Assembly (NCBI RefSeq): GCF_025118155.1
Contig: NW_026251390.1
Location: forward strand, 62,001-126,000
DNA length: 64,000 bases
Reading direction: 5' to 3'
Source of the DNA: Cokeromyces recurvatus
Taxonomy: Eukaryota > Mucoromycota > Mucoromycetes > Mucorales > Mucoraceae
Position numbers and translations under genes: made by a program. The notes under the pieces are model-generated. The model was not told the origin of the DNA. It did not search any database and saw nothing but the letters and a program-made list of their open reading frames with translations. Shown here piece by piece: positions 37,693 through 51,807 of the stretch; within the stretch, counting starts at the first letter, position 1, and each line of letters starts with the position of its first letter.

Positions 37693-39296
37693 TGATTTCA
37701 GTCATTTGAAGTCTATATTAAATCTAGAGACAGTAAATGTTATCAGTTGTATAAAATGTTTGATAAAGTAAGTCGAATGAGTATTAGAGAAACACCCAAA
37801 AGCACCAACAAGTATATCAATAGTCCTTAATGAAAGGTATGAGAAGCCAAAGGATTAAAACTAGCGATATAAACAGTCTGGATGGTTTTATCGATTTCAG
37901 CTCATTAGAAGCATTTCTATGTTGATCTAAACCGTGTTAACAAAAAAAAACGATATGATCTTTTGTTTAGATTTTTTAATTGTTAAAGGACGTATTTCAG
38001 GTTAGCTATTCCTATTAGATCATTTTCATGTCAAGTTCAAATCATTTAGGAATAGTACTAAAGTGATAAGAGCTTTGTTATATTATTAACGGCAATAATA
38101 GAAATATATTTCATGATAGTAAAAGCTTTAACAAAGTTACTAAAACTAAGTTCAATATGATGTAAATAACTACCTGGGACCAAATGGTATCTCAGGCTTA
38201 GAAAGCAGTATGTTGTTACGAATTGGAAAATTATATATAAAAGTGGTAGGAAGACTTTTAGAGTAGTATATTTGGTCGGGTTTTATTGATACTGTTACAA
38301 TTATAGCTGATTTTATAATTATGTTGATAGAATAAAATTATTGTTCATTACATAGAGAAGAGCTTACTCAGATAAAACTAGTTTAGAGTAATGTTTTACG
38401 GCATAATACTTACTTATTACACAGTTTTAATAATAGTTAATATTAGTACGCATGAGCATATGATGATCATTTTGTATTGTACTATGTAATAATATAGTTT
38501 AGTATATTAAAAAGATATGTGTTATACCAACTTTTCTCTTTTTTGTTTAGTAGTCGTTGAAGCCCAATCTGCAGCTATGTTCAAATAATTCACACTTTAT
38601 GAAAAGCGCATATATTTTCCATCTATTAAATTGGTATAGCAATAATGCTATAAAAAAAATGTATGTAAAGGAAAAAAAATTATATCTCAAAAATGAATTT
38701 TTACATCTCAAACATCTTTTTTTTTTTTTTTTTTCCTTTTTGTAGTCATGATTTTGGTTTAAAATTACATATTCATCAGTAAATAGTAAATAGATTTGTC
38801 AATATTCATCCTCATGAGGGCTATGAATATGAAGGAAAGCAATTCATGTTTTGTAGTCTATGCTAACATCAGCACTGTATTAACACATTTGCTTAATAAC
38901 AAAGTAAATAACGGATATGCTTTTAAAGATGTAATGTAGATAAAAGCTACACTTAATTTACTCTTTATTCTAAAATTGTAAAGAAGGTAAAGTCATGTTG
39001 AATGAAAAAAAAAATTTATTATTTACAAAAATAAAACTGGTATTTTGGCCATCTTTATCAAAGAATGATAAAAAAAAAGATGTTATCAGAAGACACGACG
39101 AGAACGTAAACCAGTAAATAGTCTTCCATATGGAATAGGGGTGTCGAAAATGCCTATATCTATAATATAATATAGATTGCAAAGCGAAAAAGGTAAAAAA
39201 GGATAATATGTAGCTATATGGATTAAAAAATAAAAAGGGGGGAGTATCTAACTTTAAAGAAGAAGTGTTAGATGTATATACAATAAGTAGCTACAA

Positions 39297-39302
<6 letters not shown>

Positions 39303-39332
<30 letters not shown>
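39303..39332. repeat. (AT)15 microsatellite
   Basis: Fifteen uninterrupted AT units in the gene-free region. Confidence 0.9.
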
Positions 39333-39334
<2 letters not shown>

Positions 39335-40462
39335 GTATATAAATATAAATAAATAACAACTACAAATAATAAATAGGGACTTGTCAACTATTCAAAAATA
39401 CTATATAAAACTCATAGTTTCCACAACTACTTGTAATATAATGTATACATAAAGAAAAAAAAATGATTCTTTAAAGTATGAATAGCAGCAAGCAAGTAAA
39501 AAAAAAAAGATAAATGCTCCAATTCGTTTGTTTTTTTCGCGGTATCAGAACTGGACTGCTCAAGATCAACCTCGTCCCCATTGCTTGATTTCATGAAGGC
39601 GCTTAAGAATGGGAGAAAAAGAAAATGCCTGTATCATTGTTTTATCGGGTCAACGTCGCACAACCGACCTGCTTACTCATTTTAACGTTCTAAGCAGATG
39701 GAAGTCAATATATAATAAAAGACTCCCAGAACTTGCAGTTCATAATATATATAAACTGCTAATTGTAATCAGAATAAAATTCCATTACAACTTCATAAAG
39801 AAAAAAGAAAAGAAAAGAAAAAAGAAAAGTTAGTTTTCTTTTTATATGACTTGAGTGTTTAGTCTATATGTAAGTTCATACTTGAATAACTTAATTTAAA
39901 GAAGGTGTGTTTTTTTTTCTTATTATTATTATTATGATTCGAAAAAAAAATAAAGGGTGTGTTACCATAGCAACCACTGTGTGTCAATAAAATCTAAGTA
40001 TTTATTTACGTAAACATGAGGACAAAAGTAGATAAGGGTCATGATGTATGCTTATAAATTTTCTCCTCCTCAACTTTTTTTTACATTCCTTTTAAGAAAC
40101 GTATAAGATAAGGGACATACATATATTTATATATATTTTACTCCTTTAAAAGAGAAAAAGAAAAAGGAATTCTATAACAAATATGCATACAGTGTGATAT
40201 TTCCTTTTTATTTAATAGATCAATATTTATATATTCCTTTTATTTGGTATTTCTATGAATATATTTTGTTAAAAAGATGAGTAGACTAGGATATTATTTA
40301 ATCTTTTATATATATTTTTCATCTTATTTTAATCTGAACAATAGCAGTAACATGAACTTGTCTAATTTATGAAGTATATAAATAAATAAATATGTATTTT
40401 ACAAACAGATACTGAGTGCAACAAAAAAAAGGATCGACTATGAATGATTAATTGTTTGTATT

Positions 40463-40499
<37 letters not shown>

Positions 40500-41739
40500 A
40501 AAAAAAATGCATGCAGGAGGCGATTTTTCTTGATAAATATATCATTTGTCAAATACATATTTCTCTTTTAGTATGTGTGTTTTCTAAATAATTTCCAAAA
40601 TTGCTTTCATATAAATACATTACTTACAAATATATGCGAAAACCCCTTTCAGGGGCAAGCTATAATATTACAAGTAACAATAACAATAGATGCATTCTAA
40701 TAATAGAAAAAAAATCCTGAGTTTAAGGGGGGGGGAAAGTAGTCTCAATAAAAGACAGATTTACCATGATAAAAATAATCAGGTCCACCGAGAATATAAC
40801 ATACTGATGATTATTGAATGACCCAAAAGCTTGTATATAGAAAAGAATATATGTCTTACGTTGGGAATTTGCTGGAGAAGGAGGAAATATAAAAAGGGTT
40901 TTTTTTTATTGTATCTTAGTTGTAGACGATAGGGTGTAACGACGTACTTTTCAGTTGATTGTTCATAATAATATATGAAGCGAATAGTAACGTAGCTACA
41001 GGATCAACTATTCTATCCTTAAATTATATATGTCGTGTCGTTTATTTTCAATGAAAGATATAGATTATTTCATTTACAATACTTAAAATTTCACAATTAG
41101 ATAGACAATTACATAAAACCAATAATATTTAATGATCAATTTGGTAGCAAAATGGGTGTGTGTGTGTGTGGAAGCGAGGAATGGCATTATATGCAGCCGA
41201 ATGAAGGAATGTTGAGTAAATTCCTGTTTTATTGAAAATATTATAGATAAGGTAAATAAGGTTTAACAAATAACCTATATTTAGTTAACCTAAACCTGCG
41301 CCTTCGATAGATGGCAAAGCTATACCTAAGAGAACAGATGAAAAAATCTCTACACTGCAGTTATTTTTCATTTAGTTAAACTCAATATTTGCTTTTTAAA
41401 TTTGGAAGAATAAAAATTATTATGAGATAAAGCAGATTATAAAAGATAGATAAGTACTTGATAAAAATAAGTGAAGAATGCAAGGAAGCTGTATCTTTTT
41501 CTATTTGATTCATAAACTATGTAGAGTTAGTTCTTCTGAATATAGCTAACCCTTCATGGTTATGTTTTGATTCGTATGTAAACATATTATGAATCAATAG
41601 ACAAATTAGATATATCATTTTTACTGAATTATTAAAGATCCCTGGAAGTTGTAACACTCTCTCTTATTATCTTGACTCTATCAAATATACATCAGTCTGC
41701 TGTTATCGTTAAACTTTTTAATGTTTTGAATCAATACTT

Positions 41740-41741
<2 letters not shown>

Positions 41742-41779
<38 letters not shown>
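41742..41779. repeat. 38-base A tract
   Basis: Uninterrupted run of A in the gene-free region. No coding or transposon sequence directly upstream was recognised, so it cannot be called a retroposon tail. Confidence 0.9.
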
Positions 41780-41781
<2 letters not shown>

Positions 41782-41940
41782 TACCATTCTAAAAGCGCTA
41801 AACATATATTTTAGCTGTGTTATCTTAATTATGATTGATACGCTGTAGTTGGAATAGTAGTGCTCTTATAAGATAAGAAAAAACATCATTTTCAAGTTGA
41901 TAAAAGCCAAATGTCCTCTCATCTGTATGAAACGTGCCAC

Positions 41941-41980
41941 TTTTTTTTTTCTTTTTTTTCTTTTTTTTCTTTTTTTTCTT
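41941..41980. repeat. (T7-10 C)n simple repeat
   Basis: Four to five runs of seven to ten T, each closed by a single C. A pyrimidine tract of unknown role, far from any gene. Confidence 0.85.
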
Positions 41981-42472
41981 GACAGGTTCATACTGACGAT
42001 AGTCTTTTAGTAGATTCCTATAAATAATAATTTTTGTAGTATTTTCTATTGTGTTAAATCTTAATTATTTCATACTCCACACTAATTTTTGTTGAATATA
42101 ACTCCTCAATTATTTATTTAAAGGGAATAGCCAGCCACTTTATTCTAAGACTGCCTTGAGTGTTTAGTTTGTTGCAAAGTATATAATAAACCTAAATTTT
42201 GTAATTATTACGCCTCTTTTCTTTGAAATTAAATTTAATATATCTGGTATTTAATTTTTAATTATATGATAAAACATATGCACACACACACACACTCACT
42301 CACTCACCCCAGAATATGATGATAGGAAGGGTGAAGAGTAGTAGTAGATGAGTGATAATAGGCTTAAAGTCCTTGAATAAAAATAAGCTATTCATTGTAT
42401 TTTTTTTCTTCTGATTGATAAATAAATGAAAATACGTTATTTTTAATATAAAACGTTTGTTACACTAAACTC

Positions 42473-42505
<33 letters not shown>

Positions 42506-43276
42506 CTGTGCATTTTTCATATGAAAACAAATTACTGCATTTGGAAAGGAAGAAGAAGGAAGTTTAGTATGTTACAGATAGGTTATATCGTTTTTAATAA
42601 TTTACTATTTAACCCCTTTTTTTTTCAAATGTGTGTGAGTGAGATAGAAAAAGCCATATTTAATAATTATATACACACAAGAGAGAATATAAGTGCGTAG
42701 TGTATGTATTGATTCTTATACTAGGTGTGTGTGTGTGTATATATGTATATGTATGTGTATGTATATGAATAAATTAAGTACTTATTAGATATGTAATAAT
42801 TAATTAAAAAATAAAATCATCAAAGTTTATTGAACTAATCGAAAAGAAATAAAGTAAATAAGCAACAGCATAATTATTATACCATTTGTTATAAATTATG
42901 ACCCAATCATTTATTTAAACTAATGATTTATAATACATCATAGATTAATTGCAAAGAATTCTAGAAAAAAAAAAAGAGAATACGGTGTTGTATATACATG
43001 TAGTATATATTTATTAATATAAGCTACTATATATGTTTTTGTAGTGAATGATTTGCAAAGTTAGGAGAAAAAGAGGATATATAACAAGATATAAATACTA
43101 TATAAAAGTAAAAATAAAAATAAAAAAAATTAAAGAAAAATGTACATGGAAAGATAAATTAAATAGTTTAAAGAAAAGACTAGATAGAAATAATACATAA
43201 ATTAAATAATATATATATATATATATGTATAGAAAATACTATAAAGAACTTTGGTAAAAGGAATCATTTGTTCAAG

Positions 43277-44892
43277 CTATTGATCAATGGCTTGAATGAC
43301 ATTAGAAAATTCACGTATTTTCATACATTCAGTACGCAAGTTATTTGAAATAGAAATATTCCAATCACCATTGGCTATGAACTGACGAGCATAACGAAGA
43401 CAAAGTTCTTCACGAAAGTTAGTATATACTTTTCTATTAAACGTACGCTATTGAGAAACACACACACACACATACACATACAATTATTAGTATCATCATT
43501 CACTAACTAACTAACTAACTATCATCTGTACTTACTTCTCTTTTACGAGCAGCTTCAGGGTATGCATGGGATTGATGAATAATAAAATCATTTGGAAGCA
43601 CATAGAAATCAATACCAGATATATAGATTTCATATAAACAAGCAGCCTTATTAGCACCATAACCAATAAAACGTTCATCACACCAAGGAGAGGTTTGTCT
43701 CTTGAAGACAATATAGGGCTCATAAGAAAAGTTATATTCTTCAACACGATAAGGTTCTGTAGCAGTATACCATTTATGGTAATTTGTAGAAGAATGACCT
43801 CTTTCCCAACTACGATGAAACATGTCCAGTTTTTCATCTTCAAAAACTTCTTTTAGCAATTCATCTTTACTCTTTGGGAAATGTGTATAGTCAAATCCAT
43901 CTGATTGGGCAATATATTCAAAGGCAGGAATGACAAAGGCAGTATGTCCTTCATTTAACATAGCCATCAGGTCAGGGTTTTCAAGAATCACCTTTCTGAA
44001 ATCAGTGCAAAGATAAAAGTCAATATCAAGCATCATGATATAATCAGTACGAGCATAGAGTTTTGCAACATTTCTCCACATGTTGAATTGTCTATCATAT
44101 TTATCAACAATTAAATGCACATCCACATAACGTTTCATGTATGGATTTTCTTCGAATAATTCATCAAGTTCAGCTAACACGGCTTTCTTTTTTTCATCGT
44201 CATTAATATGAATTGCAGCCGAAATAGGTCCTATTTTTATTTTTTAAATAAATAAAAAAAAAAAAATTAGACTTTTATATGACAGAGTTATTTGATCTTT
44301 TTTTTTTTTCTTTCTTTCTAAAAAGAATATAAATATGTATATACCTTGATATTTGGTTGCTAATCTACTTAATATAGGGAATCGATCATTTGTCACAATT
44401 GTAGAGATAGAGATATCTTCTGTATTAAAATTTTCAGTAGCTTTAATATAATAAGGAGTAATTTCAGAAGGGCCCATTGCGCCTGAAAACGTTTTGGATT
44501 GCAGAACTGAATTAACTGTATTGAGAGTATTCACTGGTTCTGGTTCTATAAAAAGGAATTGACTATTAATTAATTACACCCTGCATAAATAGTTTATTTT
44601 TTTTTTTTTTTACTTTACCATTATCTAGCACAGATGTCATTTGGTCGTCAAAATAAACAATTGACTTTAGTTCTTCGTCTTCTTCCATTATTTCATCCGC
44701 AAAGGGAGCAACAAAGAAAGTTTCTTCAACTGGATTTAATGAATCCTCTATACTCCTTCTTGCTCTTGTATGTAGATTACCAGATATATTATAAAAACGG
44801 ACTGCAGTATATACAAGAGATATCATTGCATAAGTGAAAATAATGTATTTGATGTAACGACCAACAGATTTTGGTAAAATATCTGACATCAT
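43277..44892 (-). CDS. GT49 (LARGE/B4GAT1-like) type II membrane glycosyltransferase
   Basis: Four exons (44892-44619, 44545-44345, 44230-43536, 43447-43277) give 446 residues. A single membrane segment near the N-terminus (YIIFTYAMISLVYTAV) gives a Golgi type II topology. The catalytic part has DISISTIVTNDRFPILSRLATKYQGPISAAIHI, VDVHLIVDKYDRQFNMWRNVAK, the metal-binding Asp-x-Asp in MMLDIDFYL (about 227-229), and YEPYIVFKRQTSPWCDERFIGYGANKAACLYEIYISG with the conserved acceptor-side DERF. This is Glyco_transf_49, as in the glucuronyl/xylosyltransferase part of animal LARGE and B4GAT1. The donor and acceptor sugar in this fungus are unknown. A very short cytoplasmic tail begins with two Met codons; the first was taken. 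Confidence 0.9.
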
Positions 44893-46333
44893 ATTTTATT
44901 ACTTTTTTTTTGTTATTGTTGATATCTATAAATATATATAAAAGAAATGAATGAATAAATAAATAAAAGAAAAACTATCCAACAACAGTAATGGAGGAAA
45001 GGAAAATATATATTTATAAAAAAAAAAAAAAAAAAAAAAAAAAGTTAAAAATTAATGCTTTTTATAACTGATTCTATTTTCTTAAGCGGAAGGAGAAAAA
45101 GGATAAAAAAAGTAAGAAAGAAGCGGCGTCTAGATATTCCCTTTTTTTTTTTTTTTTAACCATAAAAAAAGGGTTTTTTTTCCCTTTCAGCTGAACAATC
45201 TTTAAATAATTAGAGAAAATAAAGATTTGATCTTTTTTTTAAAAAAAGAAAAAAAAAAAAAGTAAAAAAGAAAAAAAAAACTTAAACACGCGTAATTTCA
45301 TTTCTTTCTTTTATATTTATAAATAACAACTCAATACAAATTTACTTATATAAACGACCTGTTTAATTCATATGATAGCAATAGTATTAAAAGAGCTTCT
45401 TTATTATGGCTCTTATTGGTATTGGACAATCGGACTTTTCTTTCTAGTCACCATAAAAGATAAAAAGAAAATAAAAATAATTTTCTGATAGGTAGAACAG
45501 AAAACAATGAGTTCGTAAGAAATTACATATTAAGCTTGTATACACATTCAAAGTGAATAATATATTATCTTCTTGACAATTCATCTGCTATTATCAAAAA
45601 AAGAGTAAAAGCATGTGCAAATTTAAAATAGCGTATACTTTGATCTATGTGTGTGTTTTTAGAAAAAAAGATGAGGTGCTGGGTTAAAAGGAAAGCTTAT
45701 GGGGGGGTTGTGTTTATTTAAAGTGAATACAATAAAAGTGAACAATAGTAAATAAAGAAACGATCTATTTGATATTTATCTTTTGTAATGTCTATTCTTT
45801 TATGTGTATGTGTATATGCGTATGTATATATGTGTATGTGTATGTGTATCTATAGATGTGTACGTCTATGTGTACGTCTAGGTATATGTATACGTAATAC
45901 GTATATGTATATTTATCTTTATATTTATAATTTATATTTAAATATACCTTTTTTTTTATACAACAGGCTGTATTACATCATCATCTATCTGACAATTATA
46001 AAGTTTTACCTATAAAAATGGTATAAATGCCAAGTTATTTCCCTTCTCAACGTTTAAAAATAAATAGAACTTAAATAAAATAGAAAACAGTTTTGTTGTT
46101 TATGTAAACAATGCTGTATTATTCAAATAGTTTATATTAACAAAGGAAAGTTAAAGATAACTTAAATCTTTTAATTATGTTATATTTCTTTTTTGCCAAA
46201 AGTATTATAGATAATAATGCAATTATTATTATTATTTTTTTCTCAAACGTGTATAAATATAAATTCAAAAATAAGCATGCTATTGTTACATTTTTGTTTT
46301 ACTGAAATTATTGCATATACCTGTATATTTAGT

Positions 46334-46394
<61 letters not shown>

Positions 46395-47313
46395 CATAAG
46401 GGAGATAAACACTTGTATTATTATTATTAATAATACGGCATAATCATTTATTACTGGCGAAACTTCAGTTTTTATATCCGCATGTCATTTTTTCGTCATG
46501 TTACTGTATGCGAAATTTGATGTCTTAAATAGAGATAGCTTTTAATTGGCTGGAATCAGTTGAACTCCCCTCTCTAATAATAAAATAACTTTTTTTTTTT
46601 CTTATCTAGACTAGGAAACTGCATCAAAATCGAAAATAGCAGTATTTAAATTTAGTTACTACAATAATGTGAGTTACCAAGCATGACCTCTCCGGTAGCT
46701 CCTGATTATCTTTTTTTATTTTTTTTTTATTTTTTTTTTTTTTAAAAAAATAAAATTTACTTGAACTAATAGTAACAGCATACATTTATGTACATACATA
46801 CATTTATATATTATAGATTATGTATAATAAATATGAATCAAGTCCTTCTTTATCCTCTCTCTTCTTTTTCCCTCCTACTACTTATTACTCTTTTATTATG
46901 ATATGACAGTAGTAAGAGGAAAAGATGTTAATCCCTAAAAAAATTTAATTCTATTTTTTAAAGTAAAATATGCTTCCTAAACTTATTATCATGAGTTTAT
47001 ATAAAACACTGAGAATATAACGCGTCAAACTAAAATCATATATATTCTATTCTATGCAAAAGAAAAGAAGAGAAAACTTTATAACGGAATCCTATTAACA
47101 GCAATAGTAATCATTAAAAGCTTAATTCTCGGATTAAGAGTTGTCTTTATATATTTATATTTTTTTTTTCATTTTCACGCCAAGATTCTTCAAAACGCCT
47201 TTTTTTTTCTTTCTCCGATAATTAACTTTAATATTATTACTATTCAAAAATGTCGGCACAATTCCTTTTTTATTATTATTATTATCTGTTTTTAATACAA
47301 GATACTATCGAAT
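44893..47313. other. Divergent intergenic region
   Basis: A 2.4-kb AT-rich region between the GT49 (-) and MAP kinase (+) genes. It holds runs of 20 or more A (45019-45042, 46337-46393), TG/TA repeats that open a Cys/Tyr-rich frame (45788-46015), and pyrimidine tracts before the kinase start. No gene recognised. Confidence 0.6.
46337..46393. repeat. 57-base A tract
   Basis: The longest homopolymer in the window. No source gene or element was recognised upstream. Length may be inexact in the assembly. Confidence 0.9.
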
Positions 47314-49362
<2,049 letters not shown>

Positions 49363-49467
49363 AAAAATAAAAAAAAAATGTACATGACATAAAGAACTTT
49401 ATTTATGCGGCAACAAAGTTTATTATACAAATAAAATAAATAATCCAAATTTTTGCTGTTGTTATCA

Positions 49468-50218
49468 TTATTGATTTTTCTTGTCTAATTGCTCTTTAGC
49501 TAAAATTTGTTGTTCAGTAGGTAAATCATCTCCAAGTTTATTATGACCTAATCGAGAAACAGGATTTGGAGACACTCTCTCTTCAATAGGTTTGAATATT
49601 TTATCCACGATGTGTTCAATAGGTTCATCAAATATGTAAGGCAAGAAGGGGACGATGCCAAGACCTAAAAGGGTAGGACCCCAGGCCTTCACTTTAGGAT
49701 TCTTTACATTTTTAAATCCATAAGCACTATATTTGACAATGGAATGAATAGTCAACATTGGGAAAGCCATCGAGGCCAAAGATTGAAATAGACCTCTTTT
49801 TACAACTGTTGTTGCAACAACTCCTTTATCCTAGATCAATAAGGATAACATTGGAATTAGTTGGTTATATATATGTGTGTATATCTATATATATTAATTT
49901 CATGTCATTTTTTTTTCTTTTTTTCTTTTTTTTTACTTGTCCAGCATGTGCCGATTTGTAACCCTCATAACCAACATCTAAACCTAAATAAAGCCAACTA
50001 ATGCCATATGCAGCTGTAACAATAGCAGGAGGAACAATCGGTCGAAATGCTTCACCCACATCTGATGTATATGCTAAATAGCGAGAAGAGGCCACTAAAG
50101 CGGTACGTAAACGAGCACCATAAGCAAGATAACGTGCGCTGCTTTCTAATGAATCGACTTTGCCTTCTTTGACTTTATCTATTAAAGCTTCATTGTTTTT
50201 GTCATGTGGTTGAGTCAT
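49468..50218 (-). CDS. MTFP1: Mitochondrial fission process protein MTP18/MTFP1
   Basis: Two exons (50218-49937, 49830-49468) give 214 residues. Conserved parts: SSARYLAYGARLRTALVASSRYLAYTSDVGEAFRPIVPP, TAAYGISWLYLGLDVGYEGYKSA, VKRGLFQSLASMAFPMLTIHS and WGPTLLGLGIVPFLPYIFDEPIEHIVD, the last being the family's C-terminal signature. Several hydrophobic segments fit an inner-membrane protein. In animals MTFP1 influences mitochondrial fission and inner-membrane integrity; its role in fungi is less known. The single intron lies between the two halves of the domain and has a T-rich region near its donor as seen on the plus strand. Confidence 0.93.
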
Positions 50219-51255
50219 TGCTATCTATTTATGTAAATGAAGAAAAAAGAGGGGAAGGAGAAAGGTTTTTGTTATTTTATTTTGCTATTCCTGTTTATGG
50301 ACCACCCTGTTATACTAAAAAATAAAAAAAAATAAAAAGTAAAGGATTCATTTGATTGGATAAGGTGCAATTGTATATAGAAAATCGGAATCAATTTAGA
50401 GTCATAATAAATTTTATATGAAATACTTTTTTTTTTTATCTTTACTTGATTACATTCATGTGTTTTCTTTCTTAGAGAAGAAAGATAGGTTTATAACGGA
50501 TCATTTTATATTTTAAAGCAGCGTAGTTGTGTTGACTATGAGTGACTATCTTACTTTACACAATTTACAAGTTACGCAATTATATATTTATATGTATATA
50601 AAACGACTCAGCAGATCGATTTGCATCTCGATTTGGAACAATAACGACGACAACAGCAGCAACAACAGCAACAAAAAGCAGATCAGATAATGATTCACAG
50701 GAAAATAGATACATGTGCTATTTATTTACAACATCTTTTTATAAATTCGTACAGGATATTGATTTATTAGTGTAATCAGGTCTAATACTTTCAAATCATA
50801 AAATAGTGTGTGGTATTACATGTTTAATATTTTAATATATCTTTTTTTTGATGCTGTTGTAGTATCCATGTAACTAATAAAAAAAAAACTCTTCCGATTG
50901 GCTATAAATTTGTTTATGCTTTTTTTTTTTTTTTTTTTTTTATGTTTTGGCATTTTAAATCAGCGAAAATTCCAAGCCTATGGTTCAGATAGATACACAA
51001 ATAAGGGACTAAAAGATTGGAGAAAAAAAAATTCTTATTTACTTTATCGATTTACGAAAATGACGTTTTTTTTTTTTTTTTCCTTTTTTATTATTATTAT
51101 TATTATTTACTTATTGCATGACTTGATGCACTATAAAATCTCCCTTTTTTATTATTATTATTATTATGGTTTTACATGTAGTTTATTTATTTATTTATTT
51201 AGTTATTTGATTTTTTTTTTTTTTTATATTTTCCTTTTCTTATTATTCATAAAAT
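50219..51255. other. Divergent intergenic region
   Basis: One kb between the MTP18 (-) and zinc-finger (+) genes. A 53-codon plus-strand frame from 50538 ends in an Asn-rich stretch but has no family resemblance. Poly-T and TTA repeats (50921-50941, 51066-51115) lie before the zinc-finger start and open a hydrophobic low-complexity frame. Confidence 0.55.
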
Positions 51256-51807
51256 ATGCTAACATTTCATAATTACGAACAAAAAGCTGGGTTTACTTCA
51301 AGGAAAAATAGCAAAGTGACTAAAAAGAGATATGATTGTAACTTATGTTCAAAATATTTTAATCGACCAAGTGCATTACAAACGCATGTCTATACTCATA
51401 CTGGTGAAAAGCCTCATATGTGCGATACGTAAGTTTTTTTTACTACATAAAAATAAAATAAAACAAAGGTAAATTTATCTTATATATAAAAATATAGTCC
51501 TGGTTGTGGACGTCGTTTTGCAGTTATTAGTAATTTAAGGAGACATCTACGTGTTCATCAATCAAGTAATGTAAATCGTCGTTTAAGTTCTCAAGAAAGA
51601 CGTCAATATGTTGAAAAATTAATTCAAAAATCAAATGGATTCACTCATAACGAACATGTTTTTACTTCTTTATCTTGCTCAAACAAAAATGATTCTTCAT
51701 CATTATCTTCAGGATATTTGTATCCTATCATAGAAAACAATTATAGATTATTAAAGCCAAAGCAGGCTCGACCTTTATGTTTAACAGTTAAGCATTTATT
51801 AAACTGA
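51256..51807 (+). CDS. Small protein with two C2H2 zinc fingers
   Basis: Two exons (51256-51428, 51498-51807) give 160 residues. Finger 1 is [21 protein letters not shown], the linker TGEKPH, finger 2 [23 protein letters not shown]; the intron lies inside finger 2 between its Cys residues. The TGEKP linker shows the two fingers bind DNA together. The C-terminal 85 residues are basic then Ser-rich ([19 protein letters not shown]) with no recognised domain. A sequence-specific DNA-binding regulator by family; target unknown. The Met at 51256 is the first in frame after the poly-T region; an upstream exon cannot be excluded. Confidence 0.85.

Larger units (their letters stand above)
37700..43276. 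other. 5.6-kb region without recognisable genes
   Basis: AT-rich DNA between the transposon nest and the 3' end of the GT49 gene. It has many A and T homopolymers, TA and TG repeats and no frame above about 75 codons. The longest frames (38557-38745, 38970-39182 on the minus strand, 39609-39833) have no family resemblance and poor composition. No tRNA-like cloverleaf was seen. It may contain transposon remains too decayed to read. Confidence 0.6.

Noticed and set aside
39609..39833. 74-codon plus-strand frame
   Set aside because: Its end is an AAAAG repeat, there is no domain, and neither neighbouring sequence gives exons.
45788..46015. 75-codon Cys/Tyr-rich frame
   Set aside because: It is translation of TG/TA repeats.
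50538..50699. 53-codon plus-strand frame ending in an Asn-rich stretch
   Set aside because: Short, low complexity from CAG/CAA repeats and no partner exon found.
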